64,000 nucleotides of DNA, from NCBI GenBank assembly GCA_963924555.1, contig OZ004585.1:4353488-4417487 (forward strand), in the 5' to 3' direction. Below the pieces are notes generated by a model that saw only the letters and a program-made list of their open reading frames with translations, was not told the DNA's origin and searched no databases. This DNA comes from Crambe crambe (taxonomy: Eukaryota > Porifera > Demospongiae > Poecilosclerida > Crambeidae). This document shows positions 1 to 12,382 of this stretch, one piece after another (the first letter of the stretch is position 1; each line of letters starts with the position of its first letter). The translations under genes and the position numbers were made by a program.

Positions 1-563
1 TATTAGAAGGTTTCTATTATGGTAGATAGCTAGTCCATTGCTATACCATTGATAGGCTTGATGTAGGGATGATAATAAATCAAACATTTTCTTTTCGCAA
101 TTTCTTTCCTTGTTTCTTTATTTTTTTGTACACTATTTTTGTCATCCCTACATCAACTTTCATTTTTTTCAAATGTTTTTTCCTTTACTTGTTTTCTTTC
201 TCTTTTTTTTTTGTAATTAATTCATAGCTCCCCTGCCTACGCATATACGCCCTTGGTATGAAATCAAAAGGTGGGATAGATACATATTAATTTTTTTATA
301 GAGAACTACTTGCTCGTCCCCGGTTTGTGGAGGCAGTCAATAGAGCACTCTTTGCACATGTGCCAAAAATCCGATTAGGTGGATTTGTAATCTACTTTCA
401 GTAATCTTCTGTGACACATGATGCCATATGCTGAATCAGCACTGCGGTAGACAGCTATGTACTTCTTCTCGGACAGCTATGTGTCTTTTATATCCTATCT
501 CAGCTGGAACAACCCCATCTAGTTAAGGAATGGTCTTGTTCAAATTGAAGTAAAGCTCAAGTC

Positions 564-917
564 CTAACTTTCAATTGTTGTCCGAGTGCCTGGATGCTTG
601 ACAGCCATAACTCCTGACTGCTTCATCTTATATCTACAATCTTGGTACCATCTTGGGTCTTGTTTTGGTACTGGTAATACTTTGAGGGTGTTCTCTTTGG
701 CTTTTAAGGCTGTATTGATCAGGGATTTGATGTCTTTGACTGTGTTGATATCATTAGCATGAGAGCTGTTGATGAATTCCTTCTCTGTAGGAGGTCAGTT
801 TGAAAGGACTGCGTTCTAGGTTCTCCAGCAGCTCCGCCGCTGGAGAACAATAAAATTCAGGTGGTTTATCTTCCCTTCTATGTGTTCAATAGAATACTGC
901 AAATACCCTTTGATGTG
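564..917 (-). pseudogene. decayed coding-looking segment
   Basis: On the minus strand, an open stretch of about 74 codons ends at a TAG at 564-566 and includes the piece KDIKSLINTALKAKENT. Just upstream a different frame is open (LLENLERSPFKLTSYREG), as if one frameshift separates two parts of one coding sequence. Composition looks like protein rather than random sequence, with a balanced mix of Lys, Asp, Leu and Val. I recognise no family and see no clear splice sites. It could be a retro-copy or a remnant exon of a neighbouring gene; it could also be chance. Low certainty. Confidence 0.25.
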
Positions 918-1318
918 TGAAACCTTCATTAATATTTGGGGAGAACACTGCTAGTAGGTCCATGCCACTTACAAAAAAGAAAGAACAAAGTAAGCTCATT
1001 CTCAAAATAAGATTTGACTACATGTTGTCTGGATGAAGAAACTATAATATAGTGTGTCTATACTTTAATGTATAGTATGTGGAGGATACCACTACAATTA
1101 ATCGGCAGAATTTAACAACTTACTTTTCTATTCATACCCTAAATCACTTATATTTCATTGTTAAAATATTTTCGTATCATGTTAAATGACAACAAAATGT
1201 GTAAGTAGTATTAAAGTCAATTAGTAGATATGAAATTAATTCAACATGAAAAATGTTAAACCAGGAAAGGTATATACATGTATTTGGTAAAAAAGTCATT
1301 ATGTTACCTCTGATGTTA

Positions 1319-1621
1319 TAAAGGAAAAAATATTTATTCTAAATAAAAAAGAGAAGTAGGGATGGCTGTGTGCGGTTCAAAAAACTTCAGCAACAAGAGA
1401 GTGAACTTCAGTCAAGTAACCCCTTACCCATCACCAACTACGAGGTAACTATTCCTTAAATTATATCTCATCATGAGAGTGAAGTAGAAATAGTTGGCTC
1501 GTAGTTGGTGATGGGTAAGGGGTTACTTGACTGAAGTTCACTCTCTTGTTGCTGAACTTTTGAACCGCACACAGCCATCCCTACTTATTTTTTTATTTAG
1601 AATAAATATTTTTCCCTTTAC
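1319..1621. mobile_element. foldback MITE (about 125-bp arms)
   Basis: Left arm 1319-1445 is the near-perfect reverse complement of 1497-1621, with a short AT-rich loop. The outer ends are TATTTATTCTAAATAAAAAA-like, followed inward by GAAGTAGGGATGGC. The same outer design (TAAATAAAAAG then GTAGGGAT) recurs at 18022-18225 and 39153-39664, so this belongs to a dispersed foldback family. No coding capacity. Confidence 0.85.
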
Positions 1622-1929
1622 TTGTTCATCATCTTTTTTGATGTAATGCTCATTACAGGCAACTGGATGCTATCAAAAGTTAAAGTTCACATGTTGTAGC
1701 TATGTAGTTCATTGCAGATTTCATCAGAATCTGATCTGGAAGATCTATACAGTTTATAAATAAGATTGCCATTGACCTAATTTTGTATATAATTTTTAAG
1801 GCCTTTACTGATATGTACTTGATATACTGTTGCATCAAGGGTTGATTCATAACCAGACTAGTGCCTAGGGTTTATGCTCTGAGCATCAAGAGACCGAGAA
1901 AGCTAATGACAGATTCACTAGTCAGTTGC

Positions 1930-1977
1930 GAGGTCAAGGTCCAAGAATCACGTGAGGTCAAGGTCCAAGAATCACGT
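1930..1977. repeat. 24-bp tandem duplication
   Basis: Two perfect head-to-tail copies of GAGGTCAAGGTCCAAGAATC plus ACGT, at 1930-1953 and 1954-1977. Confidence 0.8.
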
Positions 1978-2354
1978 GTACGGGGTGGGGCTGCCTCGTT
2001 GTAGGTTGAAAGCTAGCAAGTTGGAAATGACATGCTATTTTTGAACATGTCGATTTAAAGGTAAAGGATTATAGCACAGTCATTTCTGAGTAGATTGGTA
2101 TAAGAATTATAGCATTTGAATGAACCATTTCTGAAATAAGTTGTTTGATGATGATGATGATGAACAACCAGATGAAAACGGCGATTTTTGAAGTCGCTGT
2201 AAAATGATACTGCTTTGTTCTCTGCTCTTCATATTTGAGTCCTAGCACATTGAAGGTGTTCTGTCTTCAAGTTAGGAGTTGCTGACTGCAGGAGGTAAGT
2301 ATTCTGGAGTTATAAAATAAAATATTAAGTACTACTCCAATGGAGCTTCCGTCC

Positions 2355-2390
2355 CATCCCTACTTAGAGAGTACTATCGTACTCTCTGAT
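2355..2390 (-). repeat. AGAGAGTNC hairpin with CATCCCTAC end (copy 1)
   Basis: CATCCCTACTTAGAGAGTAC, a 4-nt loop, then GTACTCTCTGAT. This is one of about ten copies of the same hairpin in the window. Here the stem carries a compensated G-to-A/C-to-T pair change, so the stem stays paired. Confidence 0.75.
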
Positions 2391-2598
2391 AAAAGACAGC
2401 TACATCCTGGAATTGAATTTCAACAACTACTCTGTTCTAGCTATAATATGTACATATTGTAACTCATAAATATTTAAATTTGGAGTGTTGATATACCTTC
2501 AATACTGCCATATACTTTTGCATGTGTCATTAGAGCATGCGCAATTAAGAAGCTTACTTGGGGTCAAAGGTCAACTGGCAACGTTCCTCTCCCTAGGC

Positions 2599-3414
2599 AC
2601 TAAAGTCTATTCGCGTTCACCTCGACCCCGGAAGTAGCTGTGGTGTAGTAAGCTTACGTAAGAACACGTATTAATCCAATTAGCCACATAGTTATGGCTA
2701 TAAGTATGCGCGGGTAATTGGAGCCAAGCCACGTGTTATCAGTTTAGATCAAGTTATTTTCTCGTTTCTTTTCTCGTTTTTGTGTGACTTTCTCTCATGC
2801 CTGCCATGACTCTCCCTGGACTTCTGCCTTGTTCTTCTACTGGACAATCCCCAGAGAGGTAGGGTGGTTCAGCTGACATCTCAAGCCTGCTCCTTCCTTT
2901 CCTGATCCCAGCAACTCCTGGAGGGTTTAGCAATGAATGTTCTGTATAAGCTAAACTGCCGGGAAGATTAGCAGTGATTCGAATATTGTAGTTAAACTTG
3001 AAAATGTGACTTCTCATTGATTCTATCGATCTAGTTAGCTAAAAGATTCTGTGATTCAGTTTTCTAGTTAGCTGAACTATTCTATAATTCATATTTCTTA
3101 GTTTTAACCAGCAGTTACTTGCGTAAGCTAGCTAACTTACTCGAGATTCAGTAGCACCTGGCAGCCATTGTTGTTGCTCTATCGCGCGCAATGCGCGCGC
3201 ACTACATTCCTTGTGGTGAATGGCAGCTCCATACTTTGCTTATGGGACATACAGCTAACTTCTTACTGGTAAGGATTGAGTCTTTATAAAAAGTATCATC
3301 ATAAATCTCGGATAATTAGCTAGCTGCTGGTGTTTGAAATTTTGAAATTGGTCAAGAATTGAGCAAGTTATCACGGATATAAAAAGGTCGAGGTGAACGC
3401 GAATAGACTTTAGT
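2599..3414. mobile_element. inverted-repeat-bounded block (816 bp)
   Basis: ACTAAAGTCTATTCGCGTTC at 2599 is repeated as its reverse complement ending at 3414; the inverted ends are about 28 bp long. The interior has an 87-codon minus-strand open frame (2754-3017) that resembles no family I know. I could not define a target-site duplication. Most likely a non-autonomous DNA element. Confidence 0.65.
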
Positions 3415-3441
3415 TATATAGTACACAGCTGGAATTGTGCC

Positions 3442-3463
3442 TTTTTTTTTTTTTTTTTTTTTT
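3442..3463. repeat. poly-T tract
   Basis: A run of 22 T, lying just outside the inverted-repeat block. It could be a retroposon tail in reverse orientation or a simple slippage tract. Confidence 0.7.
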
Positions 3464-3639
3464 GGAATAAAGCCTTTTTAGTTGGAACAAATAGCAAAAG
3501 GTCAATGTCACAGCTGCAGCCAGTAAGTCAGTATGTTGATCTTTATCATTATTATGAACAAAAGTCAATTTTAGATATCGTTTTTTTTTCTTATGTTAGC
3601 GAATATTTTTGAACATTCTCTCTACTGTGTAGGTGTAAT

Positions 3640-4003
3640 GATTCACTGTAGTCTTCTGAGAACCTGTAGAGTAAGGGTAGAAGAGAAAGAAGAGTTTTTA
3701 GTTTATACAGTCCTATGGACTTTGACCTGCCATCCCTACTTAGAGAGTGCTAGTGCACTCTCTGATTATGAACAAACTAAACAAAACTCAATTCTAGAAA
3801 TCGTTTTTTCTTGTGTTAGCGAATGAATTTTTGATTTTGAACATTCTTCTCTCTACTGTGTAGGTGTAACCTACACAGTAGAGAACTTGTAGAATAAATT
3901 CTTCTGAGAACTTGTAGAGTAAGGGTAGAAGAGAAAGAAGAGTTTTTAGTTTAGGACTTTGATCTGCCATCTCTACTTAGAGAGTGCTAGTGCACTCTCT
4001 GAT
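3640..4003 (-). repeat. two tandem copies of a TAGGGATG-family repeat
   Basis: Two units share GAGAACTTGTAGAGTAAGGG, then AGAGAAAGAAGAGTTTTTAG, and end in the CATCCCTAC hairpin (3731-3766 and 3968-4003). The same body plus hairpin appears at 35830-35960, 39700-39824 and, without hairpin, 63455-63520. Confidence 0.75.
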
Positions 4004-4337
4004 TTGGGTCAAATGGAGTTATTGGAAGCTGGAGTTTTATAGCTATGCTGTTTAACAAATTTCTAAAAGTCTATAGCATAGGCTGCCAATTATCGTCCAA
4101 GACGTGTTATCGACCACTACCGGTACATATTATCGATCACGTAGTATACGGAAATAACCTGAATGTTAACGGACATAAACGGGTAGACCATGCTTTCGTT
4201 TCGAGAAGGAGTAGTGTGGCTGAATGTATCTTCCTATTTCTTGCTTTTATTCTTTGTAATTGACGTTTATATTAGTAAGTTGACTTTAGAGATTGTATAT
4301 TTTCTCGATAGTTACCCGTTTTATTTTCAAAAATTCA

Positions 4338-6765
4338 TGGGTCGACCCAAAAAGCAGAAAACAGTAAAAAAACCTCTGTCCCCAAAAACCAACAACAGAC
4401 AGAAGAAAAGAAAGCAATGGACTGACCAGCAAATGATTTACGCCATGGAAGCAGTGTCAAATGGAACTTCCATGAACCAGGCAGCTATTATTCATGGTGT
4501 GCCACCATCCACACTTAAAGACAGAATGTCTGGACGAGTGCTTCATGGCAGCAAGCCTGGACCAGTCCCGTACTTAGCTCCAGAAGAAGAGGATGAATTG
4601 ATTGGGTACCTTCTGAAGGCTAGCCAGCTTGGGTATGGGAAGACTAGAAGACAGGTGAAAGAGATAGTTGAACGAGTTGCTACTACTAAAGGTATTCTGT
4701 GCTCTGAAAGTATCTCTGATGGATGGTGGAAACATTTTCTACAGAGGAATGGTAATATAGCTCTACGTTCTGGTAATGCCACTGCTCATGTAAGGATGAA
4801 AGCAACGAATAAGGAGAACATCGAACATAATTATTGAAAGAGATTTTCGATACGAATGACTTTGCTGCACATCCAGAACGAGTGTACAATATGAATGAGA
4901 GTGGGATGCCGTTGGATCCTAAACCTCCCAAGGTAGTTTCATTGAAAGGGCAGAAGAAGGTTGTCTATCGCACATCTGGGAAAAAGGGTCAAATCATGGT
5001 CTTGGGTTATGGCAGTGCTACAGGTCAGGCTCTCCCACCCCTTTTGATATTTGATGCAAAGCGGCTTAATCATCTCTGGACCCGAGGAGAAATTGTCGGT
5101 ACCAGATATGGCCTTAGCGATACTGGATGGACAGACCGAAAGTTTTTTTTGGCTGGTTGAAAAATCATTTCTTGACACATGCTGTGTCTGGACGGCCACT
5201 ACTCCTCCTAGTAGATGACCATAGCTCCCATTATGATCCTGAATGTATCAAGTATGCACGGAGTAAGTCGGTCATATTGTTCTGCCTTCCACCCCACACC
5301 ACTCATGTGGCGCAGCCTCTTGATGTTAGTTTGTTGTTTTTTTTAAGTCACTCAAGAGTAATTGGTGTGAAGTAACTCACACATTCTACCAAAAATCCAG
5401 GGGGAAAGTGATCACAAAGTATAATTTTGTTCAGCTATTTTCTGAAGCATGGATGGATGAATGCTACGACACCAGAAAACATCTGTTCTGGATTCCGTAA
5501 AACTGGAATTGTGCCTTTCAACCCGAATGCTCTCAACTCGCTGTATATGAAAAAGAATAACAAAGAATCAGAAAAGGAGAAAAAAGATGCAGAAAAAATA
5601 AGAATGACACAGAAAAGGAAACAAGAGTGAATGATGAAAACAAGAGTTGTGCACCAACCTTTACAGCAGTGCAACATGAACTCTATACCAGAAGATATGA
5701 AGAGGGATACGATCTGGTTGATGAACAGTACAGTTTATGGCTTCAAAAGTTTCACCCTGAAGAAGCAACTTGTTCCACCAGTGTGATTCCTGCAATCTCG
5801 GTTTCTCCCATATCCCTTGACCCCCATACAGTATCTCCGCTCACCACGACTCCACCTCCATTGCAGGTCATGTCTTCTCCATTGTCTCAGTTGACTCCAG
5901 CTTTTACTTCAGTTTCAGTTTCACCAATTGTATCCTCCCCCAGCCCCCTTCTGGCATCTTCAGACACCAGGACACCATTGGCTCCTGTACAAGTGACTCC
6001 ATCTCGTAGTCTAAATCCAAGTCATCCAGTTTCCCATATTGAATTCTCTCCCAACCCTATATCACCATCTCCATTAACTAGGAGTTCTGCTGCAGCTAGA
6101 ACATCATCTCCATCGGCACAAGATAAGTAGAATCAACCTATGGTCTCTGAGAGGCCTGCATCCATTCTTAGTATGCATCTTGATTCTTTAGATGATGTGG
6201 AACACTCAAAGCCTGTTCGAACAGGATGTGCAAGAGTATTGACCAGCAGTGAATGTTTGGAAGCACTAGTAGAGAAGAAGAAATAGAGTTAGAACTTAAA
6301 GAAACACGAAAGAAGGAACGTGAGCAGAAAAGAAAGGAAAAGGCAGAGCTTATGAAGCAGAAAAAAGGAGAGCGGGAATGTCAGCGAAAGAAAAAACTTG
6401 AAGCAGCAGCTGAAAAAAAGAGAAAGCGTCAAACTAAGAAGACTTCCAAAAGTACATCTACATCCATCTCAGCATTTACATCTATCCCTGCATCTACATC
6501 CATCCCATCTGTCCCTGCATCTACATCTATCCCATCTGTGTCTACATCCATTCCTGCATCTATATCCATCCTAGACAACACTGCTCCAGAGTAGGTGAAT
6601 GCAAGTGAAGAGTGTCTATTCTGCTTTGAAACTTACTGTAATGATGGACAAGACTGGATCCAGTGTGCCTGTGGCAATTGGATTCATGAAGATTGCTTGG
6701 AAGAATTATTTGTGGATTCCTTTGGTCAGGAAAGATTTTGTCCAACATGCATTAATATGATATAA
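4338..6765 (+). pseudogene. pogo/Tigger-type transposase, inactivated, with C-terminal zinc finger
   Basis: Transposase of the pogo/Tigger branch of the Tc1/mariner superfamily, on the plus strand. It starts at 4338 with a basic Lys-rich tail, then a Psq-type helix-turn-helix (WTDQQMIYAMEAV...NQAAIIHGVPPSTLKDR) and a CENP-B-like second DNA-binding half. The DDE core follows: NMNESGMPLD where families of this type normally have a catalytic Asp (here Asn), LLLLVDDHSSH for the second Asp, and HVAQPLD for the third. After a Ser/Thr/Pro-rich and a Lys/Glu-rich segment, 6595-6765 encodes a Cys/His finger (ECLFCF, CACGNWIHEDC, FCPTC). The frame breaks near 4830, in the T8 run near 5148 and near 5335, and stops interrupt it (6130, 6592), so it is dead. 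No clear terminal repeats found. Confidence 0.9.
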
Positions 6766-7353
6766 TTTCATGTATCATCTCATTGTTAGTTTTTTGGGAA
6801 TTGAAACTTTTTGTGATTTATTGTATAGCTTTCTAAAACGAATCTATGACTGTTTAAAGTTTTTTTGTCAAGTTCTGTGAGGGAGAGATACTTTAGTAAG
6901 GTGATGGTTGATAATACGCTAATACATTTTCAACGGGTGGGTGATAAATGAAGAGTATCGCTGATCATTGCCAACTGGGTATAAATATTCATTAGGATAT
7001 TACAGAAAAGTATCTAAATATCAGAAAATAATATTGAAATAACTGTGTGGAAGACGTTTTGCTCTTCGAACTGTTACAAGTTCGAAGTCTCTGCGACTAT
7101 CTACGGTGAAGATACAGAGCAGTATGTATTAACCGGCTGATATATGGCGGCCTACGCTACTTAGTCTAGGGAAATGCAAAGCATTGTGGTGAGCGAAACT
7201 TTAGCCGATGACTTCACCTTATCCCACCAGACGAAATCGGAAGTCAGAACATATAAAGCAGTGCCCCTCATTTGATTCCGTAGGCGGCTCGCTTCGCTCA
7301 CCAATTAAAATAATTAATATTTATCATTAATTTTTACTCATGAAATACCTTAC
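6766..7353. other. gap with no gene recognised
   Basis: Sequence downstream of the dead transposase. 7140-7300 has locally higher GC and short inverted words but no open frame or family match that I can support. It may contain the unrecognised right end of the pogo element. Confidence 0.4.
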
Positions 7354-10300
7354 CATCTGATGACGATAAATTGAATTGTTGCCTTAACATTCCCCTTCCA
7401 AGGTTAGGATTATCAAAGTTCACTGTAATGTTATATATGCCCTCATCAGATTCATTGAAGTTCCAGAGCACTAATTTCATGTCATATTTACAGAAGGTGA
7501 TATCAGGTTCAATGCAAGTCCGTTGTTGCTTAACTCTGAACTTTCCACTGCTATTACAAAGTTGGGATGAGAAATTTATCAAATTGGAACAGAAATACAC
7601 CACTTCATTTTCCTCATTTAATTTGGTAATTTCTAAATCTCTGATTCTTTTGGTCATTTTACAAGATCCACCATCAGTGAAACTTATTCTGGTGTCTATC
7701 AATACATTACCATTTGGAGTACCAGCAATCTGCATTATTCCGGGGCATTCTCCAAATTCACCAGGACAAGATATAAAAAATGGTCTTCCTACAATAATAA
7801 AGATTGTAGTGTGAAATAAACATCTGATATTATTTGCATTATACAAAATAAGGTGCAACTACGTATGTGGAAAAAAAAAGAGCTCATGCGCATGCCATAT
7901 AATTATGGGATCAACTGAATATCCACAGAAAATTCCTACTTCTCTCCATACACTTTCCTATGGAGCTATACCCTCATGCAAGTCTGGAGAAGTCAGAATT
8001 CCCATGGACGTTGAACAAACTCTATTACCTTGCACAAATAAACACAATGATGCTGGCTGAATAGTATTGTTGTCAACTCCACAATGGTAGGTGCCTTCTG
8101 CAAAACCATTAACTTTACGTATGGTCAGCTCATTTCCATTTTGGCGAAATGAATCATTCAGAGTTAAAGGTGCACCTAAACCATCCAGTGAGTCATTCCC
8201 ATTCATGTATCTCCGTATGTACCAGGATGAAGTAGATGCATCAGGACCAGAGCACCGTGCTGATACTTGAATGTCAGAAAAGGGATCTACAGCTAAAGAC
8301 AGCATAATTTCCAATGTGTCAGTGGGGAATGTGAAGCATCACATAGATACATGCAGCTATTGTGAATTGCACTCAATTATTTAAGTTTTGGCCAAGGAGC
8401 TTGCTGATTAACACAGTCACAATTATCATCCCATAATAATTAGTATAGTTAAAATAAGCACTCTGGAAGCCTTCTTTCCCTGAACCACAGTTTAAAATTA
8501 ATAATATTAGTATAGTAATTACATGCTTTTGAGTGTAATTTGGGTATAATTGCATGAGGAACTGGCTAGGTAATTGCACGAGGTGAAGCCGAGTGCAGTT
8601 CCGAGTGCAAGTGATTGCCTATTAATCATATCATGGTAAATTACTTGTATCAGCCAGGCAGCTGCTTGTAGGTAGCTGTTTATGTGAACCTGTAATACTT
8701 GCCACAAAACACTTACTTCAGCCTAGCGGTGGCCTACTAGGCCCACAATCCACGATAAGCCTAGCACCTACAATTCACCCTGAAAAAATGCTGTCAATCA
8801 AGCTAGCCCACAATCTTCAGAAATGTCGTTACTAGGTTAGTCTGCACATGCACAGTAGGTAGCTAGGAGTGAAATTATGAACTACGAGTGAAATTAAGGA
8901 TTAATTTCCCTTGAACTAATGAGAGTAAATATACTAGTAAATGTGATAGTAGCTACTTGAGAAAAGGGGTCTTACCACGCAAAACATTAAAAGCTGTTAA
9001 ACCGCTTGTAAAGTTTACAAGCTACATATAAAATGTACATGAGATGTAAAATTCATAACTCAGGAACAAAGTAGTGTATTAATTAGATTTAAAAACCATG
9101 TAAATCTCCTGTTTAAGAGCCGTTTTGAATTTTTGCGAGATAAGACCCCTTTTCTCAAGTACTATCACAAATATTAACCATATGATTACAAGTATAGCAG
9201 GTGGTAATATCTTTTTTGAATTTTGGAGATAATGGCAGTATTTGTGGTTAAATTTTTTGGTGCGGTGTGGCGCATGCAGCTAGCTGACCTATAGCCAGCC
9301 ATGCACCAGGTGCTAGTATGGTATAGGCTTTAAATGCTAGGAAGTAGAAGTTGTAGCTCATTTGAGGTTGAAGCCAGTACCTATGCTGATCATACGGTCT
9401 TCATCATAAAAAAGTTCCCGTTGCGTTGCCGTACAACGTTGGTAGAACGCTCAAGTGTTGTAAAAAAAACGTGTGCGAACGCTGTATGAACGCAAAGCAG
9501 AAGTTATAGCGCTTTGCGTTGAACGGCCCAATTAAACGTACGTAGTTGAGTTTGAAATTACTAAACGTTTTTGCGGTATGAAAGCACGCAGCAATTCCAG
9601 CAAAAGCGTTCATCAGCAGATCGACAGCAAGATGACCTGCAGAGAGTCTCCGAGGAAGGCCTTGAGCTCTACGTAGCTAGATATCGGACTCGTGCATGCT
9701 AGTGGTAGTACAATTTCTTCTGCCTTCATCGTGTCTGTAAAGTTTCATCACACTGCAAATCTGACAATAGAACATCATCATAAACATGGGTGGTGTTATA
9801 CTATAGCTAGCTGTAAGTGCAGAACTAGCTAGCTAGCTAGCTAGCTCTAGTGCTAACATAAGCTAGTCAGCCTAGAGAGATACGTAGCTACATATAGTTC
9901 TATAAGCTTTAGGCTTACGTTTTGTAACAACGTTTTTTCACCTACGTACGTACATAGCTATGCTTCTTATCGTTTCGTGTAGAAAATTAAACACACGGGT
10001 AACTGTGTAGAACCTACAACGGTCAAGTCGTTCAATGCCAGTCTTACGTGGACAGAACGGGAACTTTTTTTTGCAGTCTACCGTACTTAGCATAAAATCT
10101 ATGCCTTCTTCCTGATGAACAGTGTGTCCCACAGCAATTTTCATCACCAGCAAATTTGCTGACATAAATTATTATCCTTAAAAGGGGGCCTTGGGAAGTC
10201 TTTTTGCATTTAAAGTATCAGAATAAAGCCTCTTTTTTGCTACTGCAACAATCCGGGGCGGCACTGGGATTTTTTACGTTACATGTGCAGTATAATTATT

Positions 10301-10575
10301 TGTGGGTAAAAACTGTGGTCTTTTCAATCACAAAAACCATGAAAATAACCCGCTATACAGTAGGTCTTGAAAATACAATATACGTATACAGTAGTGCTAA
10401 TGGGGGGGGGGGAAGCAAAAAAACAACAACAAAAAAACAATAAACAAACAAACAAAAATTCTTCTAGCAATCAAAACTTACTTCTGTTTTCGATGCCGTC
10501 AGTTCTACATAAATCTTCCAATCCACATCCCCAAGCAGGAGAAAGAATGGCTACTAGCATCCACACAATGATCAT
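7354..10575 (-). CDS. Ig-domain surface receptor, 5' part (signal peptide plus two Ig-like exons)
   Basis: Minus-strand gene reconstructed from three exons that join in phase 1. Exon 10575-10482 begins with a signal peptide (MIIVWMLVAILSPAWG) and ends at GTAAGT. Exon 8292-8029 encodes an Ig-like domain with a first Cys in SARCSG and the typical GTYHCGV second Cys. Exon 7788-7354 encodes a longer Cys-rich Ig-like domain (ISCPGEFGECPG ... DEGIYNITV) and ends at GTAAGG. Splicing is GT-AG throughout, and each exon starts and ends in phase 1 as is usual for Ig exons. No membrane or kinase exon follows on this strand within the window, so the 3' end lies beyond position 1 or has been lost. By analogy with the kinase gene at 21-34 kb it may be another receptor kinase, but that is inference. 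Confidence 0.8.
8942..9169. mobile_element. MITE in Ig-gene intron
   Basis: TGTGATAGTAGCTACTTGAG at the left end is matched in reverse complement at the right end (CTCAAGTACTATCACA), and the inner AAAAGGGGTCTTA is also mirrored. It is 228 bp with no open frame and sits in the first intron of the Ig-receptor gene. Confidence 0.75.
9408..10072. mobile_element. non-autonomous TIR element, copy 1 (about 665 bp)
   Basis: Ends are AAAAAAGTTCCCGTT and its reverse complement AACGGGAACTTTTTTTT. Most of the body is repeated in inverted orientation at 48583-49108, including an ACGTACGTAGGTGAAAAAAC segment. It contains (AGCT)n at 9827-9846. It lies in the first intron of the Ig-receptor gene. Confidence 0.75.
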
Positions 10576-11591
10576 TTTATCTGCAAAATCAAAGTTTAGT
10601 TAAGTAGCCATTCAATGAACATCTGAATTGGCTACATAGTATACCAAGTAATGTTGTTAGTTTTCTTGCTCTTGTACACACTTTATTTTCTTAGTACACT
10701 CTACTATCATAGAAGTGCCATCAATTAAATGCCATGCATCTAGCTACTACTTCTCAGCAGCTACAACAACTTAGGCAGTGATAATGCAGTGATTGCATTG
10801 ATGAGTGAGATTTCTTGAGTGTTGCTTGCTGAAGCCGAGGTTTTTCAGGAGGAGCATAGCTGGCCAAGGGGTTTCACATTGAAGGAAGTGATAAGCATGT
10901 GATCACATGCACATGATGCACAGTGAAGAAAGTGATCACAGTTCTGTAATGTATCGAAAGCTCTAGTTACTTACCTTAACTTCTTGAGGCTTGACTTCTT
11001 CCATAATATTATGTGTAGCTGGCTCAGGTGTGTAGCTGGCTCAGGTGTGTAGCTGGCTCAGGTGTGTAGCCAGGATTTTATCATAGGGGTGCTTAGCAAG
11101 AAAAGAAATATCTGTGCGCTTGCGCGCGGAAATTTTTAACCTAGTCACACCCACTTTCCCACTGACCACACCCTTTTTGGATAAATCGTGCCCACTTGAT
11201 GTCAATTATCATTAATCGATTTACAGATTATGAAGAGATGCTAAAATTGATAAAATTTTGTCTAGTGTCCAATATTAATTTTCATCATCAATATCCCTTC
11301 ACCAAACATAGCTATCTGCACTTGCTTTGAATGTCTGATGAAAATTACTCAGTGCAAGTTGCAACATAACAATAGTGGTACGATTCTTGTATTGTAGCCT
11401 ATGAGAGAAATCTTGTTCTAATTAAGAGAATGGCATTTTATGCAAAGTGTGTACTGGGTATGCCCTAACACAAAATTTCGAAGTGCACCAGTTTTGGCTT
11501 TCTTTTGATACCAAACACACCAGGTAGAAGTGAGCTTACAACAGTACATTTTTGAAGAATGGAAGAATGGGTCTACTCTATAATAATACAC
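10576..11591. other. upstream region of Ig gene; repeat fragments
   Basis: No gene seen. 11012-11062 has three copies of a 17-bp unit (TGTGTAGCTGGCTCAGG). From 11054 a half copy of the CAGGYGCGTAGCCAGG element family starts (compare 36100-36422), with the GCGCGCGGAAATTTTT and CACGCCCACTTT signatures. Confidence 0.6.
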
Positions 11592-11668
11592 TGTAAAAAC
11601 AAAACAACCCATTTTTATCTGAGTTACAATTTGCAACTCAGACAACCTAAAAATGGGTTGCTTTTACA
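11592..11668. mobile_element. short palindromic MITE
   Basis: TGTAAAAACAAAACAACCCA ... with its reverse complement TGGGTTGCTTTTACA at the other end; arms about 33 bp. The ends resemble those of the palindrome at 21993-22106 (GTAAAAACAAAAGTG), suggesting one small family. Confidence 0.7.
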
Positions 11669-12382
11669 CATTTGTGTAGATGAGATCTTTTGCTACTAGC
11701 AATCTTCAGAAACCAGCCCAGAAATTTTGAAAGGGGGGTTCTATAATAATCCGCATGCAAGATTTGCCTGGCCACGCCCACTTTTACCTGACCACAACAA
11801 TTTTAGATAGATCCGCATACGCTGTTTTTTAGCTATGTATTAAACTAGTAGCTGGTAGCTAATTGTTAAAATCATGAAGATTACGAGTAGATGATGAAGA
11901 TGGTACCACTTCTTCTACCTGTACAATTTTACAATAAGACTTAGATAAGCTAAACTAAGCAGAGCTTAGTTTCAGGCACCATAGATCTGTTACTGTTTAT
12001 TCAGTAGGTTATAGCAAGCAAAAAACTGACCTTTTCTGGACAATAGAATAGGCTTTGCTAGACTCGTTCTTTCACTCTGCTTCGAGCATCAGCTAGCTCA
12101 TGCACATGAACTAAATACAACAAATTTTTAATGACGTGCGTGATGTATGTGCTAGTGCAGTTTCTCAGAGTAATCTGTCCAGCTTCATCTAGGAGCACAC
12201 AATCCCACTAATGCAGACCGTCCTCAGTGCAAACTTCTGAACCTTTTCTAATTTTTTGACAAGGTGAGGGTCCCATACTTGTACAGGAAGGAATACTAGT
12301 ATTTGTACAGGAAGGAATACATGGTAGCTACAAAGCTAAAGTGTCCCATAGACATGCATGCATCTTACTTATATGTAGCAAT

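Noticed and set aside
2754..3017. 87-codon minus-strand open frame
   Set aside because: No recognisable domain, lies inside an inverted-repeat element, and has no splice-compatible partners.
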